Shown piece after piece: positions 44,059-52,567 of a stretch of 64,000 nucleotides of DNA. The DNA is from Paradesertivirga mongoliensis. GTDB taxonomy: Bacteria > Bacteroidota > Bacteroidia > Sphingobacteriales > Sphingobacteriaceae. The stretch is from assembly GCF_024436395.1 (NCBI RefSeq), contig NZ_JAFMZO010000002.1, positions 496,001-560,000 on the forward strand. Direction: 5' to 3'. Position numbers and translations under genes: made by a program. The notes under the pieces were generated by a model. It searched no databases, was not told the DNA's origin, and worked only from the letters and a program-made list of their open reading frames with translations. Position 1 is the stretch's first letter. The number at the start of each line of letters is the position of its first letter.

Positions 44059-44188
44059 TGAGATTTTCGACATCCAAAAATTTACACTTTTCACCAAAAT
44101 TTAGAGGAGATTTTAAATTTAAGACCAACGATAGACTCCATTTTTAAAGTGAAGTCATAACAATTACAGATCCCGTGTCGAAGACTTT

Positions 44189-44956
44189 CTAAAATTGAGA
44201 TCGGTAATCTTCAAAAATATCGTTGACAGGTTTGTCGGGCCGACGTTTGGAAGTAACGAGTTTTGGATGCACCTTGTTAAACAAGTCCTTTTTATATGAG
44301 ATGCCGTATATAATGGTATGAATATCGTCTAATATAATCTGATTGCCATCGATACATGTAATTTTCTGCTCGTTTATCAGGTAAGATTTATGAACCCGGA
44401 TAAATTTATCTGAGGGAAGAAAATCTTCGACTTCTTTTAAGGTAAGATAAACCAGGTGGCTTTTATTGCCAGCCACGTGAATGGTCACATAATTTTGAGA
44501 TGCCTCGATATAGATGATGTCATCGTATCTGATTCGGGTAACTTTATTTCCACGGGCTTCATTTTTAACGAAGAAATAATCGTTAAGCCGGTCTCTGTCC
44601 AGGAGTTTGCTGTTCGCTTCCTGTTGTTTTTGCCGGGCCTTATCTATGCATCTGGCAAAGCGTTCCAGTGTAAAGGGCTTCATCAGATAATCAACAGCAT
44701 TATTTTCAAACGCCTGGGCTGCAAAATGAGGAGCATCCGCGGTATATACAAATGAGGTAACGAAATCCAGGTTTGCAAGGTTTAGTTTTGGTAGCGAGCT
44801 GCTGATGAAAACAATGTCAGGCATCAAATTCATGATGTCGCTGTAAGCAGTGAGGGTATCACTGGAACTACCTACAATTTTAAGCTCTTTATAACTGGAG
44901 ATATATTTTGATATAATTTTGATACTCGTGAAATCGTCAAGAATGTAACATCTCAT
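44189..44956 (-). CDS. LytTR-family response regulator with degenerate receiver domain
   Basis: The 255-residue protein has an N-terminal receiver-like domain and a C-terminal LytTR DNA-binding domain. The latter is seen at YFFVKNEARGNKVTRIRYDDIIYIEASQ, then YLTLKEVEDFLPSDKFIRVHKSYLINEQKI. In the receiver the phosphoacceptor motif LDxxMP reads ISSSLP (Ser52 in place of Asp), while the Lys of LMKPF is kept. It is therefore unlikely to be switched by ordinary phosphorylation. There is no adjacent histidine kinase. The LytTR domain would bind direct repeats such as those just downstream at 44017-44058. Confidence 0.9.
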   Translation of the reverse strand: MRCYILDDFTSIKIISKYISSYKELKIVGSSSDTLTAYSDIMNLMPDIVFISSSLPKLNLANLDFVTSFVYTADAPHFAAQAFENNAVDYLMKPFTLERFARCIDKARQKQQEANSKLLDRDRLNDYFFVKNEARGNKVTRIRYDDIIYIEASQNYVTIHVAGNKSHLVYLTLKEVEDFLPSDKFIRVHKSYLINEQKITCIDGNQIILDDIHTIIYGISYKKDLFNKVHPKLVTSKRRPDKPVNDIFEDYRSQF

Positions 44957-45191
44957 ATATTAAACAATCTCTATTAAACCGTACCCAACCCTTTGGTTTC
45001 AGTAGTTTTTAACCGGAACTTACAATCGTAAAGTAAAAATACAATTTTGCACCAATACAACATAGCTTTTTATAGATTTGGCGAAGAATAATTTTCAGCC
45101 TGACTCTCTTTGGACTGATGGGATAAGAGAATGATTCACAGGAGTTTTTATCTTTATCCGTATTTTAAAAGTAAATTCAACAGTTACCTGC

Positions 45192-46136
45192 GTGCCAAGC
45201 TTATCCACACCGAATTCGCCCTATAAATTAAACCCTAAACGTATTTTGAAATGGATGAGGTTTTCGTTTAGTGAGCTAAAAAGAAACGACCCACTGCGTT
45301 TGGCTGGCGCAACTGCATTTTTCTCTACCTTTGCTTTACCTCCAATACTCATCATTCTCACTCATCTGTTTGGGTTATTTTTAAACAGAAACGAGCTTAA
45401 CACGCAGCTTATCGGCCGTCTTGCCAACCTGCTGGGCAAAACAAGTGCAGATCAGGTGCAACAGGTTTTAACGCATTTCGATTCTCTGTCGCAAAACCTG
45501 TTCGCACTTTCAGGTGGATTCTTGTTTCTCATATTCGTTGCCACTACCCTATTTTCGGTGATCAAAAATTCTTTAGATCAGATCTGGAAGATCCGGGTAA
45601 AGGCTCATCCGGGATTATGGTTCTATCTTAAGCTACGCGGGCGCTCATTAATGGTTATCTTACTGGCGGGATTACTTTTCATCATTTTGATTTTCATAGA
45701 AAGTATGCAGGCTATCCTCGGCGAATATATAACTTACCTGGGGCCAAGGGCGGGCAATTTCCTAAATGGCGCAGTAAGCGAATTGATATTTATTGCCGTA
45801 GTAACCGTTTGGTTCTCGGTAATATTCCGATTTCTGACTGACGGGCGCCCGAAATGGGAAGCGGCGCTGGCCGGAGGCTTTTTTACCGCAGTTTTATTCT
45901 CGTTTGGAAAAGTAATTTTAAAATCGCTTTTATCCTTAAGCAATATCAGCAACATCTACGGCGCTTCTGGCTCAATGGTGCTTATTCTGTTATTTGTGTT
46001 TTACTCGTCGCTGATCTTTTATTATGGCGGATGTTTTATAAAAGCAATGAGCGATGATCTTAAACTTCCGATCAGGCCAGTTAAGGAAGCGTTTAGATAC
46101 CAGGTTCAGGAAGTTTTTCCGGAAGAACAACCCTAG
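45192..46136 (+). CDS. YihY/BrkB-family membrane protein
   Basis: This 314-residue inner-membrane protein starts with GTG at 45192; an ATG at 45255 (MRFSFSELKRND) is an alternative that still keeps the whole fold. Six hydrophobic helices are visible, with the family landmarks LRLAGATAFFSTFALPPILI, FVATTLFSVIKNSLDQIWKI and SNISNIYGASGSMVLILLFVFYSSLIFYYGGCF. The family was once called ribonuclease BN, but that is a misannotation; its function is unsettled. It overlaps the end of the convergent EamA gene by 4 nt. Confidence 0.9.
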   Translation: MPSLSTPNSPYKLNPKRILKWMRFSFSELKRNDPLRLAGATAFFSTFALPPILIILTHLFGLFLNRNELNTQLIGRLANLLGKTSADQVQQVLTHFDSLSQNLFALSGGFLFLIFVATTLFSVIKNSLDQIWKIRVKAHPGLWFYLKLRGRSLMVILLAGLLFIILIFIESMQAILGEYITYLGPRAGNFLNGAVSELIFIAVVTVWFSVIFRFLTDGRPKWEAALAGGFFTAVLFSFGKVILKSLLSLSNISNIYGASGSMVLILLFVFYSSLIFYYGGCFIKAMSDDLKLPIRPVKEAFRYQVQEVFPEEQP

Positions 46137-47113
46137 ATATTGCCCGCAGAAGTCTCTGCTTTTCTTTTCCGGTATTTGGCGAAATTAATCAGCATTACAC
46201 TTATCAGAATCACCGCAAGGCCTGCTATCTGGAGCCAGGATATTTCCTCTCCGGCAAATAAAACTCCTAGCAGTACCGCAACAACCGGATTTACATAGGC
46301 ATAGGTGCTCACCTGTGTAGCTGGTCTCACCTTTAAAAGCCAAACATATGCGCTAAATCCGGCAATCGAACCCATTATCACTAAATAAGCTAAGGCCCAC
46401 CATGCCTCACTACTTACAGAAGCGGGTGAAAACTGAGCGGGTTCACCCATAATCAAGCTTCCTATACTGAATGCCGCACCGGCCGAAAACATCTGCCAGG
46501 TGGTATTTACTATGGCCGAACTTTCCGAATTATAATATTTGGAATACAACGAGCCGCCGGCCCATGATGCCGCGGCGAGTGTAACTAAAAGCAAACCGCC
46601 AGCTTCAACGCTGGTCTCGCCTGAAAACAAGGACCCAATGCTTTTGTAAAACAGCAGGGCGATACCAAGAAATCCAATAAGAAGCCCGGTAATAGTAGCT
46701 TTGCTGTTTAAATTCTCTGACCATTTCGGCTTGTCGAGCAACACAAACCACAGGGGTGACGACGACACCATAATAGCTACTACCGCACTCGGCATATATT
46801 GCTCAACCCATATCACAGCACCATTGCCGATAAATAATAGCAATAGCCCGCCAATCGCAGCATGCTTGATCTGGCTACCGGTGAACAATTTCTCTTTTTT
46901 ATATACGCACCAGATCAGCATAATCAACGCAGCCAGAAAGAAACGTAAACCGCCAAGAATGAACGGCGGAAAATCATGAATCGCTTTTTGGATAAAAAAA
47001 TAAGTAGAGCCCCACACAATGTAAACAATGGCAAACGCCAACACGACATTAATGGTTGATACAGATTTTTGATTTACCGATGAATCTTGAATCATATTTT
47101 TTAATGACCGCAA
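46133..47113 (-). CDS. EamA/DMT-family transporter
   Basis: This 326-residue protein has ten hydrophobic helices in two EamA repeats. The first begins FAIVYIVWGSTYFFIQKAIHDFPPFILGGLRF, and the second contains AAASWAGGSLYSKYYNSESSAIVNTTW and STYAYVNPVVAVLLGVLFAGE. A start at the internal Met 7 (47095) is equally possible. DMT proteins export or import small metabolites and amino acids; the substrate is not predictable. The basic tail FAKYRKRKAE is cytosolic. Confidence 0.92.
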   Translation of the reverse strand: MRSLKNMIQDSSVNQKSVSTINVVLAFAIVYIVWGSTYFFIQKAIHDFPPFILGGLRFFLAALIMLIWCVYKKEKLFTGSQIKHAAIGGLLLLFIGNGAVIWVEQYMPSAVVAIMVSSSPLWFVLLDKPKWSENLNSKATITGLLIGFLGIALLFYKSIGSLFSGETSVEAGGLLLVTLAAASWAGGSLYSKYYNSESSAIVNTTWQMFSAGAAFSIGSLIMGEPAQFSPASVSSEAWWALAYLVIMGSIAGFSAYVWLLKVRPATQVSTYAYVNPVVAVLLGVLFAGEEISWLQIAGLAVILISVMLINFAKYRKRKAETSAGNI

Positions 47114-47197
47114 AAATAAGCCATGAGGTGTGGCCGATTAACAAGCGGATGTCAATTTAGAACAAAAAGCTAAAACCGGACTTGTTTTCTATGGAAG

Positions 47198-47938
47198 TTA
47201 AGCCAGCTTCCTTGGATCGTCCTTTGAGAATTCACGGATCCTGTAACAATTCATTGCCGTAATTCCAAGCTTGTCTATAAGGCGGTAATTTGCTATAGCC
47301 CCAACAGCAGCGCCGATTACCGGAATTAATTGCGCCATTTTGGCCAGATCGATATAGTCGCGGTACTCTTGCTGAAAAGTGCGCCAGTCGAAATCCTGCA
47401 CATTGGCAGGAAGCTTTTCCAGATAAGCGTCCCATTCAGATACATAAGAAAATACCTCCTTCTGACGTTTTCGACTGGAAAAAGCCAGCTGGAAGACGTA
47501 AAGTAAATACAATCGCTCGCGATAGTCGGCTGCATTATAACCATACAAGGCCGCTATCTCGAAAAGAAGTTTTATTTTTATACCCAATAATAAAGGAAAA
47601 TCAGCCAGCCCCAATAATATTCCGCCAGCTCCGGTTACTGCCCCTTCAGCAGAAGCGGTTTTTTTATAAATTTCTATTTGCCTTTTCACGAAAGCTTCAC
47701 GATATTGTAAAGAGGCGCTTTCCAAGGGTTTCGAACTGGTGTAAGTCGATCCGAAAAGCACCACCTGTACCATTTTTTGGATGGTCACCGTAATTGCATG
47801 ATGCACTTTGTCAGGAATAACATTGTTAATCCTGGTCTGAATTTTCTTTGAAAGGATATCGGCAAAAGAGGGATCTTTAATCATAGCCTTCTGCCAGATT
47901 TCAAGTTCAAAGCGTACTTGTTTCTCGTAAATATCCAT
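47198..47938 (-). CDS. EcsC family protein
   Basis: The 246-residue protein matches the EcsC domain seen in many bacteria. It has an N-terminal helical part (ELEIWQKAMIKDPSFADILSKK), a hydrophobic glycine-rich segment (AVTGAGGILLGLADFPLLLGIKIKLLFEIAALYG) and a second one near the end (MAQLIPVIGAAVGAIANYRLIDKLG). It is probably a peripheral or monotopic membrane protein. EcsC was named from a Bacillus ABC transporter locus, but its role is unknown. It is monocistronic. Confidence 0.9.
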   Translation of the reverse strand: MDIYEKQVRFELEIWQKAMIKDPSFADILSKKIQTRINNVIPDKVHHAITVTIQKMVQVVLFGSTYTSSKPLESASLQYREAFVKRQIEIYKKTASAEGAVTGAGGILLGLADFPLLLGIKIKLLFEIAALYGYNAADYRERLYLLYVFQLAFSSRKRQKEVFSYVSEWDAYLEKLPANVQDFDWRTFQQEYRDYIDLAKMAQLIPVIGAAVGAIANYRLIDKLGITAMNCYRIREFSKDDPRKLA

Positions 47939-48022
47939 AGGGTGCTAATATTCGTTAGAACTTAGATATACTAAAATGTTACCTAATATGTTTATTTCTG
48001 TTAGAATCTAATGAGCAATTTA

Positions 48023-48030
48023 TACTTTTG
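48023..48030 (+). promoter_or_regulatory. Candidate -7 box TACTTTTG
   Basis: TACTTTTG matches TAnnTTTG and ends 14 nt before the start codon at 48045. No clear TTTG-like -33 element is seen at the usual distance, so confidence is limited. Confidence 0.35.
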
Positions 48031-48044
48031 ATAAGCAATCTGAG

Positions 48045-48413
48045 ATGAAAAAAATATTTTTTTTGCTGCTTTTATCCGGCCTTTCGATTACAAGCTTTGC
48101 CCAATACGGACGATTGGAACCTCTTCGACAGGGCGATAGCACCCATCTGGTTCTACGTACCCCCCAGGAAACCTTAGAAAAATTAGCTGCCAGCCCTGAT
48201 AAAGAGATCAGAAAAACGGGATCTCAAATAGAAACAGTTGAAAGGCAGCTTGAATTATGGCGCTCTATTTATCTCACAGGTAGAATGCCCAGCAGAGACT
48301 TGTCTTATTTTGTGAAAATTTTGCAGTCCCTCGCGAAGAAAGGGATAGGTGTAAATTATTATACCCGCGAAGCGATGATCTACAGCACCTCTCCTCCTGG
48401 TGGTGCATATTGA
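48045..48413 (+). CDS. Small exported protein of unknown function (122 aa)
   Basis: A clear signal peptide (MKKIFFLLLLSGLSITSFAQ) precedes about 100 residues that are mostly helical and polar: TPQETLEKLAASPDKEIRKTGSQIETVERQLELW, then SRDLSYFVKILQSLAKK. It is periplasmic or secreted. There are no cysteines after the signal and no known motif. It has its own promoter-like box and a strong terminator after it, so it is probably a single-gene unit. Confidence 0.7.
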   Translation: MKKIFFLLLLSGLSITSFAQYGRLEPLRQGDSTHLVLRTPQETLEKLAASPDKEIRKTGSQIETVERQLELWRSIYLTGRMPSRDLSYFVKILQSLAKKGIGVNYYTREAMIYSTSPPGGAY

Positions 48414-48430
48414 TAAGAAATTTAATAATA

Positions 48431-48467
48431 GAAATAAAAAAACCGGCGGTGCCGGTTTTTTTATTTC
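48431..48467. terminator. Strong bidirectional terminator
   Basis: A perfect 17-bp inverted repeat (gaaataaaaaaaccggc / gccggtttttttatttc) with a 3-nt loop contains the GC stem plus A- and T-runs on both sides. It ends one base before the stop codon of the RRM gene and follows the 122-residue exported protein gene. Confidence 0.92.
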
Positions 48468-48788
48468 TTAACGGTTATAACTTCCTGTTGCTCTATTATT
48501 TCGATTAGCGCCGCCACCGCCTGTTCCGCGATTATTTCCAAATCCAGGATCTTCCTTTGCTTCGGAAACTAATATTCTCTGGCCATAATAATCTCCGCCA
48601 TTCATATTTGCTATGGCTTCCTTCGCTTCAGCGTCATTCGGCATTTCAACAAAACCAAAACCGCGGCTCTCGCCAGTTTCGCGGTCCTTAATAATTCTTA
48701 TAGATTTCACATAACCAAAATCGCCAAAAACCTCTTTTAATTCCGACTCTTCCACTTTTGTGGGGAGTCCTTTTATAAATATCTTCAT
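48468..48788 (-). CDS. RRM-domain RNA-binding protein
   Basis: The 106-residue protein is one RRM domain (residues 1-80) with RNP2 MKIFIKGLP and RNP1 ESRGFGFVEM, followed by a Gly/Asn/Arg-rich tail (NNRGTGGGGANRNNRATG). This is the layout of the bacterial cold-shock-type RNA-binding proteins found in Bacteroidota and Cyanobacteria. They bind AU-rich RNA and influence mRNA structure or stability. It is a single gene with a strong shared terminator. Confidence 0.94.
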   Translation of the reverse strand: MKIFIKGLPTKVEESELKEVFGDFGYVKSIRIIKDRETGESRGFGFVEMPNDAEAKEAIANMNGGDYYGQRILVSEAKEDPGFGNNRGTGGGGANRNNRATGSYNR

Positions 48789-48867
48789 TAATGCTTTAAA
48801 ATTTCTACAAAGGTACGATTTGGACCTCTGGAAAATGTAATGCGAATGTTAGCTTATTGATAAACAG

Positions 48868-49752
48868 CTACCGTTCCCACCTCGAATTCGCATCCCTCCT
48901 GTCGAGTATCCTGCTTTTAAACGATCTTTTCGAGTCAGTACTTTCATCGATATTGATTGCACCATGTTTATCCATAATGCTTGCAGCGCTTTCCGCCTCA
49001 TCCATAGAAGAAGTATGTACTGTAACTACACAGCCGGTTTTGGCCGCCTCAGAATATGCCCTGGCATCATCATCATTCCCAAAAACCGATTTAAACCAAT
49101 TGGTTACGCTGTGATCTTCGTCATTCATCTCACCTTCACGGTATTCTGTTGCGCGACTCGAAATCTCAATCTGGTTTCTCTTAAACTGGTTATCCAAAAG
49201 ATATTCTACAGCAGCCTGTCCCTGGTTTGAGTGCTCAAAAACTCCAACCACCGTTTGCGGTCGTCCCCTGTCGGATACCTGCCGTTGAGAGGAATTATCT
49301 CTATAACGAGAGTCGGATGAAACGTTCTCGTGATATTGGCTTCTTTGCTGTTGTACGAAACCTCCTGTAAGGCCCGCAAAAGCATGTTGCACGATATCCT
49401 CAACGCGGGTACTTGTCCTGCCCTTTTCGTAGGTAGGAAGCTCTGTCAGCTCGTTAGCCATTACACCTGGAAATGTAACATTATGATACGCTTCCTGTAT
49501 CTCAGCAACACTCAACGGTGCTAGTACCTTCCTTTCTTTAAGGTGCATTTCATTTCCCTCAAGATCTAAAACCATGTAAAGCACTTTTTCTGACTCTTTA
49601 TCAAAAAGCAGGTCGTTTACTTTTCCAAGAATCCGGCCCTGCCCGTTTTTTACTGTCCAGCCTCTGATATCATATTCATTTTTTGCGACCTCGAACTTAC
49701 TGTTGCCCAGTTCTTTTAATCTTATATGCTCGGAGTTAGAGTGGTTCGACAT
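48868..49752 (-). CDS. PRC-barrel and YflT-like stress domain protein
   Basis: The 294-residue soluble protein opens with a PRC-barrel domain (about 20-95: YDIRGWTVKNGQGRILGKVNDLLFD, VLYMVLDLEG). A polar, Gln/Arg/Ser-rich linker (about 115-165) follows. The second domain starts QTVVGVFEHSNQGQAAVEYLL and contains TGCVVTVHTSSMDEAESAASIMDKHGA, resembling the general stress protein 17M/YflT domain. The same combination occurs in stress-induced proteins of other bacteria. It is followed 118 nt upstream in transcription order by nothing else; a small membrane protein gene precedes it. Confidence 0.85.
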   Translation of the reverse strand: MSNHSNSEHIRLKELGNSKFEVAKNEYDIRGWTVKNGQGRILGKVNDLLFDKESEKVLYMVLDLEGNEMHLKERKVLAPLSVAEIQEAYHNVTFPGVMANELTELPTYEKGRTSTRVEDIVQHAFAGLTGGFVQQQRSQYHENVSSDSRYRDNSSQRQVSDRGRPQTVVGVFEHSNQGQAAVEYLLDNQFKRNQIEISSRATEYREGEMNDEDHSVTNWFKSVFGNDDDARAYSEAAKTGCVVTVHTSSMDEAESAASIMDKHGAINIDESTDSKRSFKSRILDRRDANSRWER

Positions 49753-49762
49753 AAAGTTTTCT

Positions 49763-49945
49763 TTAGGTGATAGATGTGATTAAACTTTTATAAAATAGCG
49801 GAGCGACATCGTGAAAACTCGCAAGAGTCTCATCCTGATAATAATTTACATATAAATAATACAAGACGGCCGCGATAATTAAAATGATGATGAGCCAAAG
49901 CAACCAGGGACTTCTCCTTTTGCGCTGTACATGCAGTTCTGCCAT
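49763..49945 (-). CDS. Small single-pass membrane protein (60 aa)
   Basis: From the ATG at 49945 the product starts MAELHVQRKRRSPWLLWL. It has one hydrophobic helix (WLLWLIIILIIAAVLYYLYVNYY) and then a short outer tail. The longer open frame to 50011 lacks a sensible N-terminus. It lies 10 nt before the PRC-barrel gene on the same strand, so the two are likely cotranscribed and may form part of an envelope stress response. Confidence 0.7.
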   Translation of the reverse strand: MAELHVQRKRRSPWLLWLIIILIIAAVLYYLYVNYYQDETLASFHDVAPLFYKSLITSIT

Positions 49946-50050
49946 AACAATAAGTTTTAAATAGGTTATTGTATAACACCTTCGGGTTGTATAAGTTTTT
50001 TGTGATCTCAATTAGTATCGCAGCAAACAATTTTGCCCCAAAAAACATTG

Positions 50051-50275
50051 ATGAAAATCATGAATGAATCTTTTGAAATAAACGCCGAAATATCCTCTGG
50101 GAAGAAAACCTTCGACGTAAAGCCAGAAAATGGAGGTTACTCTCTGATTGAGTCGGGAAGCATTGCAGCAGTTATCAAACAAAAAAACGGTCGCTGGACT
50201 TTTACAACAGGCAGTTACAATGAACAGGATGCCCAAATAATCGGGAAACTGATAGATAGCCATAAGCCTGACTGA
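50051..50275 (+). CDS. Hypothetical protein (74 aa)
   Basis: The ATG at 50051 or the in-frame ATG at 50060 (MNESFEINAEIS) is preferred over a TTG at 50033. The small beta-rich domain contains KTFDVKPENGGYSLIESGSIAAVIKQKNGRW and ends IIGKLIDSHKPD. Similar short proteins are frequent in Sphingobacteriaceae without known function. The stop lies 5 nt before the FAH-domain gene. Confidence 0.65.
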   Translation: MKIMNESFEINAEISSGKKTFDVKPENGGYSLIESGSIAAVIKQKNGRWTFTTGSYNEQDAQIIGKLIDSHKPD

Positions 50276-50280
50276 TAATT

Positions 50281-51141
50281 ATGAAGTTAATACGTTACGG
50301 ACCCGCTGGAAAAGAAAAGCCGGGAATTTTAATCGACAATAAACGTTACGACACCTCGGCACTGACTAAAGATTATGATGAGGCATTCTTTGAGTCTGAC
50401 GGACTAAATCGACTAAAACGTTATTTGCACACCAGCACTCAACTTCCGGAAATATCAGACGATCTGCGCCTGGGCTGCCCAGTGGCCCGTCCGTCCAAGA
50501 TAGTTTGCACAGGCTTAAATTACCGCGACCATGCGCTGGAAATGACACAGCCCCTTCCTACCGAGCCTGTTCTTTTTTTGAAAGCCACCACCGCCATCAC
50601 CGGCCCGTATGATGACATCATAATTCCGAAAAATTCTGTAAAAACCGACTGGGAGGTGGAGCTGGCTATTGTAATTGCCCGGAAGTGCTCATATGTTGAA
50701 GAAAGCAGAGCGATGGAATATGTGGCCGGGTTCATGCTCCATAACGATGTCTCTGAACGGGAGTTCCAGTTAGAGCGAAACGGAACCTGGGTTAAAGGTA
50801 AGGGTTGCGACACCTTTGCACCTCTTGGGCCTTACCTGGTAACTCCTGACGAAATCATCAATATCAATAACCTCCGGCTTTGGCTCAAAGTAAACGGAAA
50901 GATCATGCAGGATTCAAATACGTCTTCGATGATCTTTAAAATCCCCTTTATTGTGGCTTACATAAGCCAGTTTATGACATTGTTGCCCGGAGATATAATT
51001 TCTACCGGCTCACCATCGGGTGTAGGTAAGGGACAGACACCGCCATTTTATTTGAAAGATGGCGATGCAGTAGAGCTTGGCATTGACGGCCTGGGGGAAT
51101 CAAAACAAACCTTAAGAATGCATCCATCTCAAGTATCTTGA
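50281..51141 (+). CDS. Fumarylacetoacetate hydrolase-family protein
   Basis: The 286-residue enzyme has the FAH fold. An N-terminal cap (MKLIRYGPAGKEKPGI) leads to the core KIVCTGLNYRDHALEM, with the His, and metal ligands in WEVELAIVI. Further ligands and substrate residues are in HNDVSEREFQLERNGTWVKGKGCDTFAPLGPYLV, and STGSPSGVGKGQTPPFYLKDGD lies near the end. This matches the ureidoglycolate lyase/2-oxo-acid hydrolase branch, which cleaves C-C bonds or hydrates small keto acids. The substrate is not defined by neighbours. Confidence 0.92.
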   Translation: MKLIRYGPAGKEKPGILIDNKRYDTSALTKDYDEAFFESDGLNRLKRYLHTSTQLPEISDDLRLGCPVARPSKIVCTGLNYRDHALEMTQPLPTEPVLFLKATTAITGPYDDIIIPKNSVKTDWEVELAIVIARKCSYVEESRAMEYVAGFMLHNDVSEREFQLERNGTWVKGKGCDTFAPLGPYLVTPDEIININNLRLWLKVNGKIMQDSNTSSMIFKIPFIVAYISQFMTLLPGDIISTGSPSGVGKGQTPPFYLKDGDAVELGIDGLGESKQTLRMHPSQVS

Positions 51142-51182
51142 GGGCACATAAAACCTGTTCTGTTCTCGATTGTATTTATATT

Positions 51183-51596
51183 ATGGTAACAAAAGAATTT
51201 GAAATGTTTTATTTCGACGATAAAACATTTATAAGCTTATGCAAGCAACTGGAAAATGAATTAAAAGCCCTGGCGCTTTTCAGTAATGATAATGCAAACG
51301 ATCTGCGGCTGGTTTATCAGAAGTTTGAATTGTTTCTTACTGTTTACCACCACAGCAGAAAAAGGGAAGACATCGATTACAAAGTGGATACGCGTATGGA
51401 GATTGCTTCGGAAATCAATCAAATAGCCGAAAGCTACGACGAGTCGGAAGTTACCGACGATTATCGCTCAGAATATTTCACATCTGCTAAAGAAAAACTG
51501 GAACGTGTTATAGAAGACATTATTTACCAGATTACTATGCGGAATCTGGCACCCGCGCAATCCGAAAATATCGAGGAACAGAAAGAGGACTTTTAA
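51183..51596 (+). CDS. Hypothetical protein (137 aa)
   Basis: The start at the ATG 51183 (MVTKEFEMFYFDDKTF) is chosen over an upstream TTG. The product is acidic and mostly helical: LCKQLENELKALALFSNDNANDLRLVYQKFELFL, and ending EKLERVIEDIIYQITMRNLAP. There is no signal peptide, membrane segment or recognised motif. Its stop overlaps the convergent HAD gene by 4 nt. Confidence 0.65.
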   Translation: MVTKEFEMFYFDDKTFISLCKQLENELKALALFSNDNANDLRLVYQKFELFLTVYHHSRKREDIDYKVDTRMEIASEINQIAESYDESEVTDDYRSEYFTSAKEKLERVIEDIIYQITMRNLAPAQSENIEEQKEDF

Positions 51597-52459
51597 AATA
51601 TCATGCCACTATCCACCACTGCCGACTCGCAAATATAAGTGGGCACTATTCCTGTAGTCGTCATACTCGTTTCAGCGTCTTTTTGGAGGGTATTTCCCGA
51701 AAATACCAGCACGGTATCCAGGCCGAATTTATTCCCGCCGAGAATATCGGTGTAAAGAGTATCGCCCACCATTACTATTTCCTTTTTCGAAATTGGCCGG
51801 TATTCACGGATCAGATCGTAGGCGAACATGAACATCTGAGAATCGGGCTTACCAAACCTGATGAATTCCCGGCCCACAATATTCTCAATCATCCGTGCAA
51901 CCCCTCCAATGGCTATCGAAACATCGTTTTTATTCACCGGGTAAGCATAATCAGTATTTGCTACAATAGCAGGGATGGGCCTTCTCCTAAGCAGATTAAC
52001 CACCAGATTAAGATCTCTGAACCAGTCAAAACCTTCGTCGTCCAAAAACACCAGGGCGTTCACCTTTTCGATATTACTTTCGTTGATCGCGCTTACAGGC
52101 AGGGTATGCAGCCCAGAGCTATCAATATAATGCGCAGAATTTTCGGTACCTAAGTATGCCACTATACCGTCGTGAACTTTTAAGTCGAGGTACTCTTTCG
52201 CCAACATGCCGGAAGAAACAATTCTTTCGGACGACACAGCCTTTAACCCCAATCTGTGGTAAGAGTCGGCCAGTTGAGCCGGACTGCGTGACGCATCGTT
52301 TGTAACAATATAATATTCCTTTTTCTGAGATTCGATATATGAAAAAGTGTTTTCTATCCCCGGCAGGAGCCCTTTATAGTTTTTTAAAACACCAAAGGCG
52401 TCGAAAAACACCACTTCGTACTTGTCAATTATAGATTTGAAATTGTCGATCTTAAGCAT
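51593..52459 (-). CDS. HAD-IIA phosphatase (TIGR01459 type)
   Basis: The 288-residue HAD hydrolase has motif I VVFFDAFGVLKNYKG with the nucleophile Asp, YYIVTNDASRSPAQL (motif II Thr/Ser) and a C2 cap (about 75-185). Motif III/IV is FGKPDSQMFMFAYDL, then IVMVGDTLYTDILGGNKFGLDTVLV. It belongs to the NagD-like group, which dephosphorylates small sugar- or alcohol-phosphates. It is third in the minus-strand order GSI-like ligase, kinase-like protein, phosphatase. That order suggests removal of a phosphate put on by the kinase, or repair of a side product. Confidence 0.9.
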   Translation of the reverse strand: MLKIDNFKSIIDKYEVVFFDAFGVLKNYKGLLPGIENTFSYIESQKKEYYIVTNDASRSPAQLADSYHRLGLKAVSSERIVSSGMLAKEYLDLKVHDGIVAYLGTENSAHYIDSSGLHTLPVSAINESNIEKVNALVFLDDEGFDWFRDLNLVVNLLRRRPIPAIVANTDYAYPVNKNDVSIAIGGVARMIENIVGREFIRFGKPDSQMFMFAYDLIREYRPISKKEIVMVGDTLYTDILGGNKFGLDTVLVFSGNTLQKDAETSMTTTGIVPTYICESAVVDSGMIF

Positions 52460-52567
52460 TTATAATTTAACATCCTAAGTTAAGGTTTTTCAACCCTAAA
52501 CATCTCTAAAAAAGATAGAATAGCGGGAAGTCTTTGGTTTTTGATTAAAATCCGCAGTTTTGGTTTA

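Larger units (their letters stand above)
43741..44188. other. Intergenic region with direct repeats and hairpins, 448 bp
   Basis: This stretch between the LytTR regulator and mutS contains no convincing gene. It holds two perfect 21-bp direct repeats (44017-44058), a terminator-like hairpin at 43943-43959, and a second hairpin AAAGAGGA/TCCTCTTT at 43842-43867. A short regulated transcript between repeats and hairpins is possible. Confidence 0.55.

Noticed and set aside
43940-44128. 62-codon minus-strand ORF containing SSRQLTISSRQLT
   Set aside because: The internal peptide repeat comes from the 21-bp DNA direct repeat. There is no signal peptide or domain, and a terminator hairpin covers its end.
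45193-45229. Stretch with HindIII and EcoRI-like sites and AATTCGCCCTATA, resembling cloning-vector flank
   Set aside because: The match is short and broken, the sequence is in frame with the BrkB-family gene, and no longer vector homology is seen on either side.
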